From assembly GCA_041603235.1 (NCBI GenBank), contig JBFIES010000001.1:620001-684000 (forward strand): a stretch of DNA of 64,000 nucleotides, read 5' to 3'. Positions 59,717 to 64,000 of the stretch are shown in pieces. The notes under the pieces were generated by a model that was not told the DNA's origin, made no database searches, and worked only from the letters and a program-made list of their open reading frames with translations. How positions within the stretch are numbered: the stretch's first letter is position 1; each line of letters opens with the position of its first letter. A program made the translations under genes and the position numbers. This DNA comes from Panacagrimonas sp041603235 (lineage in GTDB: Bacteria > Pseudomonadota > Gammaproteobacteria > Nevskiales > Nevskiaceae).

Positions 59717-60451
59717 TCACTCGGGTTTGATGACGCGCCGGGTATCGCCTTCATCCTTGAGTGAGAAAGGCGTGAACCGGGTATGCGTATCGTAGGTATC
59801 GACGCCTTCGGCTTTCTTCAGCCAGGCCACGACCGCATAAGTGGCTGGTGTCAGCACGATCTCTACACTGAGTTTGAACAAGAAATTGAAAATCACCACC
59901 GCCACCAGCGCTTCCATGCTCCAGAGACCGTAGAACGCGAGCGGGTAGAAGATCAGAGAGTCTGCACCCTGCCCGCAAATGGTAGAACCGATGGTTCGCA
60001 TCCAGAGATGGCGACCCTGCGTCCAGACCTTCATCTTTGCCATGACATATGAGTTGATGAAGTCGCCCACCCAGTAAGCGAGGATGCTCGCGCCCACGAT
60101 ACGCCAGGTATTGCCGAATACCACTTCCAGTGCAGGCTGCAGGGTCTCGTTCCAGGGCTCGACCGGGCTCGCGGGAATATTGACCACCACAAAGGACATG
60201 AAGCTTGCAAAGATCATGGCGCCAAAGCCTGCCCAGATGGCACGACGCGCACGCGAATAACCGTAGACCTCGGTCAACACATCACCAAAGATGTAGCCAA
60301 TCGGGAAGAAGAGATTGCCCGCGCCAAAACTGAAATCACCGAAGTACGGCAGGCTGACGGTGCAGACCTTGCCCGGGCCAATTAGATTCGAGCACAGCAA
60401 CACGCAAACCAGACCGGCGACCAGAAAATCGTAGTAGCGGAATCGATGCAT
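59717..60451 (-). CDS. yhhQ: Queuosine precursor transporter (YhhQ/VUT family)
   Basis: A 244-residue membrane protein with about six helices. The N-terminus is FRYYDFLVAGLVCVLLCSNL, followed by the family signature NLFFPIGYIFGDVLTEVYGY and later WVGDFINSYVMAKMKVWTQG, GSTICGQGADSLIFYPLAFY and VEIVLTPATYAVVAWL. It imports preQ0/preQ1-type deazaguanine precursors for queuosine in tRNA. No preQ1 riboswitch is visible in the short upstream region. Symbol given by similarity. Confidence 0.9.
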   Translation of the reverse strand: MHRFRYYDFLVAGLVCVLLCSNLIGPGKVCTVSLPYFGDFSFGAGNLFFPIGYIFGDVLTEVYGYSRARRAIWAGFGAMIFASFMSFVVVNIPASPVEPWNETLQPALEVVFGNTWRIVGASILAYWVGDFINSYVMAKMKVWTQGRHLWMRTIGSTICGQGADSLIFYPLAFYGLWSMEALVAVVIFNFLFKLSVEIVLTPATYAVVAWLKKAEGVDTYDTHTRFTPFSLKDEGDTRRVIKPE

Positions 60452-60496
60452 GCTGTTCAGATACGCACTTGGATCACTGAGTTTGCCATCTTGCAG

Positions 60497-61003
60497 CTAT
60501 AACAGATCAGGCTTGTTGGCTTGCTCATTGCCCACGTCACCTCGCGTCGGCGGATATTGTGCGAGCACCTCACTAACTGAGCGAATGCCTTCAATCGCGC
60601 CCTGTTCAAAGCGGCCTTCGGAGAAGTGTGTCTGCATCACAAGGCAGCAGTGCTGCCAGGCAGCTTGTGGCACTTTGCCATTGCCGACGCCACGATCAGC
60701 CAGAATCTCCACATCACGGTCTGCGAGCAAAACGAAAATAAGGACGCCATTGTTATGCTCGGTATCCCAGACGCCGAGACGTGCGAAGGCGTCCTGAGCG
60801 AGCTGTCTCGGCGTCATATTGCGCAGCAGTTGCGCTGGAGTCAGTGACGCGCTGATGGCAAACCGGACCTCGCCGGGATGCAAGGCCTCGCAATCGTGGA
60901 TGGCCTGCTCGATGGCCTTGAGCACCTTGGGGACGAATGCACGTCGACGCGCAATCTCACCGGTACAGAGATGTTTCAGCCAGCGCTTGATTGAACTCAC
61001 CAT
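60497..61003 (-). CDS. TPM-domain protein (short)
   Basis: A 168-residue protein with a TPM (YgcG-type) domain without signal peptide: AIEQAIHDCEALHPGEVRFA, AFARLGVWDTEHNNGVLIFV and DVEILADRGVGNGKVPQAAW, ending in a helix. Its start overlaps the upstream TPM gene stop by 7 nt. The domain is found in photosystem II and envelope proteins of unclear function; some bind calcium. Probably cytoplasmic or peripheral. Confidence 0.85.
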   Translation of the reverse strand: MVSSIKRWLKHLCTGEIARRRAFVPKVLKAIEQAIHDCEALHPGEVRFAISASLTPAQLLRNMTPRQLAQDAFARLGVWDTEHNNGVLIFVLLADRDVEILADRGVGNGKVPQAAWQHCCLVMQTHFSEGRFEQGAIEGIRSVSEVLAQYPPTRGDVGNEQANKPDLL

Positions 61004-61833
61004 CCGCCTGAAGCGCCTCCCCCGCTGAAACCACCGCCGCCGCCACTGAAGCCGCCACCGCCGCCAAAGCTTCCGCCGCCAAACCCGCCACTACCGTATC
61101 CCCCACCAGAACTCCAGCCACCGCCTCTGGCGCCGATGATGAGCGCAAGGACGGTGCAGAAAATGGCCAGAAAAATCCCCAGACCGATTGCACCGCCAAA
61201 AATCCAGCCGGCGAGAAAGCCCAGGCCACCGGTGATACCCGCTCCGGGAAGATGGCCCAATTGAGAGGTCAGCACTGCGCCGACAAAACCCATACCCAGA
61301 ATGAAGATGCCAATCCAGCCATTGTCTTCGGCGCCTTGCGAACGCTTCGGTGGCGGCAACTGCTCACCATCAATCAGCAACATGATGTCGTCGACCGCGG
61401 CATTGATGCCACCTGCGTAATCTGCATTTCGAAACCGCGGCGCCATGGTTTCGCTGATGATGCGTTTAGCCAGCGCGTCCGGAATCGCGCCTTCAAGACC
61501 TTGCCCGACCTCAATCCGCATCTTGCGATCATCCTTGGCAACCAGCAGCAGGATGCCGTCATCAAGGTCTTCGCGACCCAGCTTCCACTGGTCCACAACA
61601 CGAATCGAGTATTGCTCGATGGTTTCCGGCTTTGTACTGGCCAGCATCAGCACCGCGATCTGACTGCCACTGCTCTGCTCATACACCTGCAGTCGCGATT
61701 CAAGCGCCTGAATTTGCGCGGCGCTGAGCGTGCCGGTCTGATCGGTGACGCGAACAGCCAGCTCGGGCACCGGTACATCGGCCACGGCCAAGCCGCATAT
61801 CGCCAGAATCAGAAAGGCGAAGAGCCGGTTCAT
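60997..61833 (-). CDS. TPM-domain membrane protein with glycine-rich tail (YgcG-like)
   Basis: A 278-residue protein: signal peptide FAFLILAICGLAVA, periplasmic TPM domain (TDQTGTLSAAQIQALESRLQ, IAVLMLASTKPETIEQYSIR, MRIEVGQGLEGAIPDALAKR), two transmembrane helices at about 180-240, and a serine/glycine-rich tail ending GGGGGFSGGGASGGW. This is a common partner of LemA; the pair is associated with the envelope. It lies 44 nt downstream of the lemA-like gene and overlaps the second TPM gene. Confidence 0.9.
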   Translation of the reverse strand: MNRLFAFLILAICGLAVADVPVPELAVRVTDQTGTLSAAQIQALESRLQVYEQSSGSQIAVLMLASTKPETIEQYSIRVVDQWKLGREDLDDGILLLVAKDDRKMRIEVGQGLEGAIPDALAKRIISETMAPRFRNADYAGGINAAVDDIMLLIDGEQLPPPKRSQGAEDNGWIGIFILGMGFVGAVLTSQLGHLPGAGITGGLGFLAGWIFGGAIGLGIFLAIFCTVLALIIGARGGGWSSGGGYGSGGFGGGSFGGGGGFSGGGGGFSGGGASGGW

Positions 61834-61877
61834 GCTGAAAATGTCGACGCGTTGGCGAGTGCTAGCCGCAGGATCAA

Positions 61878-62474
61878 TCAGTTCTCGAAATCAACTTTCG
61901 GGGCTTCGCTGATGGCCTTTTCATCTTCGACCTGAAACGTGGGTTTTACTTCCATCCCCACCACCATCGCAGTCAGATTGCTCGGAAAACTGCGCACCGT
62001 GACATTGAATTTCTGAGTCGCTGCAATGAAGCGCTGCCGCGCGACCGCGATGCGGTTCTCGGTGCCTTCCAGTTGTGCCTGAAGATCACGGAACAGCGTG
62101 TCTGATTTCAGGTCTGGATATCGCTCCACCACCACCATCAGGCGCGAAAGTGCCGAGGAGAGTTCGCCCTGCGCAGCGCCAAACTGATTCAGCGCCTGCG
62201 GATTGTTGAGCATCTCAGGCGTCAGCTGGATGGATCCGACCTTGGCCCGCGCCTCGGTCACACCCACCAGCACGTCCTTCTCCTGCTTTGCAAAGCCTTT
62301 CACCGAATTGACCAGATTGGGCACCAGATCAGCGCGGCGCTGATACTGATTCACAACTTCACCCCAGGCCGCCTTGACCTGTTCATCCTGAAGTTGGAGC
62401 GTGTTGTAACCGCAACCGGAAAGGCTCAAGAGCAGCGCTACAACCACACTCAGTCGCATCATGACTTTGGACAT
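61878..62474 (-). CDS. LemA-family lipoprotein
   Basis: A 198-residue protein with a lipobox (LLLSLSGCGY) and the LemA core: LQLQDEQVKAAWGEVVNQYQ, RADLVPNLVNSVKGFAKQEK and VVERYPDLKSDTLFRDLQAQ, with LEGTENRIAVARQRFIAATQ and FPSNLTAMVVGMEVKPTFQV. The long-helix fold is typical. Function is unknown. It is the first gene of the LemA-TPM-TPM operon. Confidence 0.93.
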   Translation of the reverse strand: MSKVMMRLSVVVALLLSLSGCGYNTLQLQDEQVKAAWGEVVNQYQRRADLVPNLVNSVKGFAKQEKDVLVGVTEARAKVGSIQLTPEMLNNPQALNQFGAAQGELSSALSRLMVVVERYPDLKSDTLFRDLQAQLEGTENRIAVARQRFIAATQKFNVTVRSFPSNLTAMVVGMEVKPTFQVEDEKAISEAPKVDFEN

Positions 62475-62574
62475 GCTTCAGCTCCCTTGTTGTCCAGACT
62501 TCTGTCTCGACGTTTCCAGATATTGATACTGCAAGAATGGCATCCCGATACCCATCATGCGAGCGTCTTGTCGC

Positions 62575-63216
62575 CTAGGCTCTGAGCAGCTTGAACGCAT
62601 GATCGAGGCGTTTCTCGCGTAGCGCCGGAATGGACCACAACATGCTCAATGGCTCGATGGCCCGCGCCGCCTCGACGCCACCCATGTCTTCGGGCGACCA
62701 GCCAAGCTGGCTCACAAGCTCGGCCACCGTTTTCTTGGCCGTTGCATTGTTTCCGCAGATGAACATGCTCGGTGGCCCGCCCTCAAGCTTGGGGTTGACC
62801 ATCTGTTCGTGACCCACGGAATTGAATGCCTTGACGAACTGCACCACCGAAAACTCTCGTTGCAGCCGCTCCATCAACGAATCTTCCAATGAGGTGAAGA
62901 AACGCAGCACGCCATCCACCGGCGCCTGATCGGCAATCGGATTGCAGGCGTCGACGACGGGCTTGTTCAACAGGTTGCTTGTACCCGCCAGGCGCAGCGC
63001 ACGATTGGCAACAGAACCGCGCACGGCCAGCACCACTACGTCGCCAAAGTTGGCGGCGTCGGCAAAACTGCCGGCACTGCTGCGCGGCGTATCTTTCAGC
63101 CAGTCCCTGAGCTTGTTGGGATCACGCGTGCCCAGCAGAACGTCGTGACCATGCCCGAGAAATCCTGCCGCCAGCGTTCTGGCCGCCGGTCCGGACCCCA
63201 GTACTCCGATTCTCAC
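62575..63216 (-). CDS. NADPH-dependent F420 reductase-like Rossmann protein
   Basis: A 213-residue protein of the coenzyme F420-dependent NADP oxidoreductase family. It has MRIGVLGSGPAARTLAAGFL, HGHDVLLGTRDPNKLRDWLK, DVVVLAVRGSVANRALRL and AFNSVGHEQMVNPKLEGGPP, with the family end EPLSMLWSIPALREKR. Most proteobacterial members probably act as NADPH-dependent reductases without F420. Substrate unknown. Start is GTG. It lies between the LemA and pgk genes, all on the minus strand; no link is evident. Confidence 0.85.
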   Translation of the reverse strand: MRIGVLGSGPAARTLAAGFLGHGHDVLLGTRDPNKLRDWLKDTPRSSAGSFADAANFGDVVVLAVRGSVANRALRLAGTSNLLNKPVVDACNPIADQAPVDGVLRFFTSLEDSLMERLQREFSVVQFVKAFNSVGHEQMVNPKLEGGPPSMFICGNNATAKKTVAELVSQLGWSPEDMGGVEAARAIEPLSMLWSIPALREKRLDHAFKLLRA

Positions 63217-63333
63217 GACCTGCTTTCCATGCGCAATCCCTGACCAAAAGGCAAAACCAACCTTAGCCCGAAATGCATTCCTGTGGGTCAGCCCCGGCGT
63301 CCAGCTCCATCAGGGCTGACACACCGCCGCGCG

Positions 63334-64000
63334 CTATGCCGACTTGGCGCGCTGCTCCAATGCCTCAATCGCTGGCAGGGTCTTACCTTCCAGAAATTCG
63401 AGGAAGGCACCGCCGGCCGTCGAGATATAGCCCACGTCCTTGGAAATTTCGAACTTGCTGATCGCCGCTACGGTGTCACCGCCACCGGCAATCGACATTG
63501 CACTGGAGGCCGCAATGGCTTCTGACAAGACTTTGGTGCCGTGCGAAAAGGCGTCGAACTCAAACACGCCAAGCGGGCCATTCCAGACAATGGTTCCGGC
63601 CTTGTGCATGATCGCCGCGAGGGTCTTGGCCGTGGCGGGCCCCACATCCAGAATCAGGTCATCTGCAGCCACGTCCTTGGCTGCCTTTACCGTGCCGGTG
63701 GCATCCGCCGAGAATTCCTTGGCTGTCACCACGTCAGTCGGGATGGGTACCGATGCGCCGCGCTTTTCCATTTTCTCGATGATCCGCCGCGCTTCCGGGA
63801 CCAGATCCGGCTCTGCCAGCGACTTGCCGATGGGCAGACCCATTGCCAGCAGGAAGGTATTGGCGATGCCCCCACCCACGACCAGCTGGTCCACCTTGTC
63901 AGCCAGGGCATCAAGGATGGTCAGCTTGGTTGAAACCTTGGAACCACCGACGATGGCAACCAGCGGCTTGGCCGGTTGATGCAAAGCCTTGCCGAGTGCT
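63334..64000 (-). CDS. pgk: Phosphoglycerate kinase (partial, C-terminal part)
   Basis: Glycolytic enzyme making ATP from 1,3-bisphosphoglycerate. The C-terminal 220 residues are visible and the N-terminal part lies beyond the right edge. Motifs: PLVAIVGGSKVSTKLTILDA, VVGGGIANTFLLAMGLPIGK, GTIVWNGPLGVFEFDAFSHG, MSIAGGGDTVAAISKFEISK and YISTAGGAFLEFLEGKTLPA, all typical. The frame continues to the window end (ALGKALHQPAKP), so no start is shown. Confidence 0.96.
   Translation of the reverse strand, partial: ALGKALHQPAKPLVAIVGGSKVSTKLTILDALADKVDQLVVGGGIANTFLLAMGLPIGKSLAEPDLVPEARRIIEKMEKRGASVPIPTDVVTAKEFSADATGTVKAAKDVAADDLILDVGPATAKTLAAIMHKAGTIVWNGPLGVFEFDAFSHGTKVLSEAIAASSAMSIAGGGDTVAAISKFEISKDVGYISTAGGAFLEFLEGKTLPAIEALEQRAKSA

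Noticed and set aside
60452..60496. preQ1 riboswitch before the queuosine precursor transporter
   Set aside because: Only 45 bp separate the genes and no conserved aptamer pattern was seen.

Overview
The window is a continuous stretch of chromosome from a gammaproteobacterium. Evidence: divergent rpoE/nadB, an sdhCDA-sdhB operon with dedicated assembly factors, fmdB-aspS, an Entner-Doudoroff block (zwf-pgl / edd-eda) and an RpoH-type heat-shock sigma factor. The many acyl-CoA dehydrogenases, two FadL-type porins, a P450 and a Rieske oxygenase suggest a lipid-, hydrocarbon- or steroid-degrading member of the Xanthomonadales/Nevskiales side of the class. That placement is inference; no 16S or other decisive marker is present. 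I saw no tRNA, rRNA, CRISPR array, phage or insertion sequence. Gene density is high and most genes are short-spaced or overlapping.

Layout. 1-5.6 kb: rpoE (cut by the edge), nadB, an ada-alkA fusion with ogt, a lipocalin lipoprotein, and the sdhE-cptA-like pair. 5.6-9.8 kb: a NYN-LOTUS protein, then FadL divergent from a TetR-SnoaL-like-methyltransferase operon. 9.9-15.2 kb: the SDHAF4-sdhC-sdhD-sdhA-DUF2939-sdhB operon divergent from ygfZ. 15.2-29.3 kb: housekeeping genes (guaB, xseA, a large lipoprotein, aspS, fmdB, ettA, DUF423, a REC-coiled-coil protein, dusB). 29.4-35 kb: a lysine-rich histone-like protein, a hydrolase, a glycosyltransferase, rpoH and a PAS kinase/LuxR regulator pair. 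35.2-39.9 kb: zwf-pgl divergent from edd-eda.

39.9-59.4 kb is the most distinctive part. Operon A (45462 down to 39977) encodes two acyl-CoA dehydrogenases, a Rieske oxygenase, a PaaX-type regulator and an uncharacterised protein. It is divergent from an AidB-like acyl-CoA dehydrogenase. An 863-residue membrane protein of unknown function, a GlxA-type AraC regulator, a GFA protein and a second FadL follow. Operon B (58799 down to 53343) encodes enoyl-CoA hydratase, cytochrome P450, an ACAD10/11-like dehydrogenase, its kinase-like partner and an SDR. It is divergent from an HxlR regulator. Operon B looks like a hydroxy-acyl-CoA degradation module; operon A has the look of a side-chain or ring degradation module. 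59.7-64 kb: a queuosine-precursor transporter, a LemA/TPM operon, an F420-reductase-like protein and the C-terminal part of pgk.

The clearest regulatory find is upstream of rpoH. A sigma-E-type promoter (GGAACTT, 16 bp, TCAAA) has its -10 element overlapped by a perfect CIRCE operator (TTAGCACTC-N9-GAGTGCTAA). Two envelope/heat-stress systems therefore appear to meet on one promoter. Several perfect inverted repeats in divergent regulatory regions (7715, 45503, 51632, 58847) are candidate operators for the neighbouring catabolic genes.
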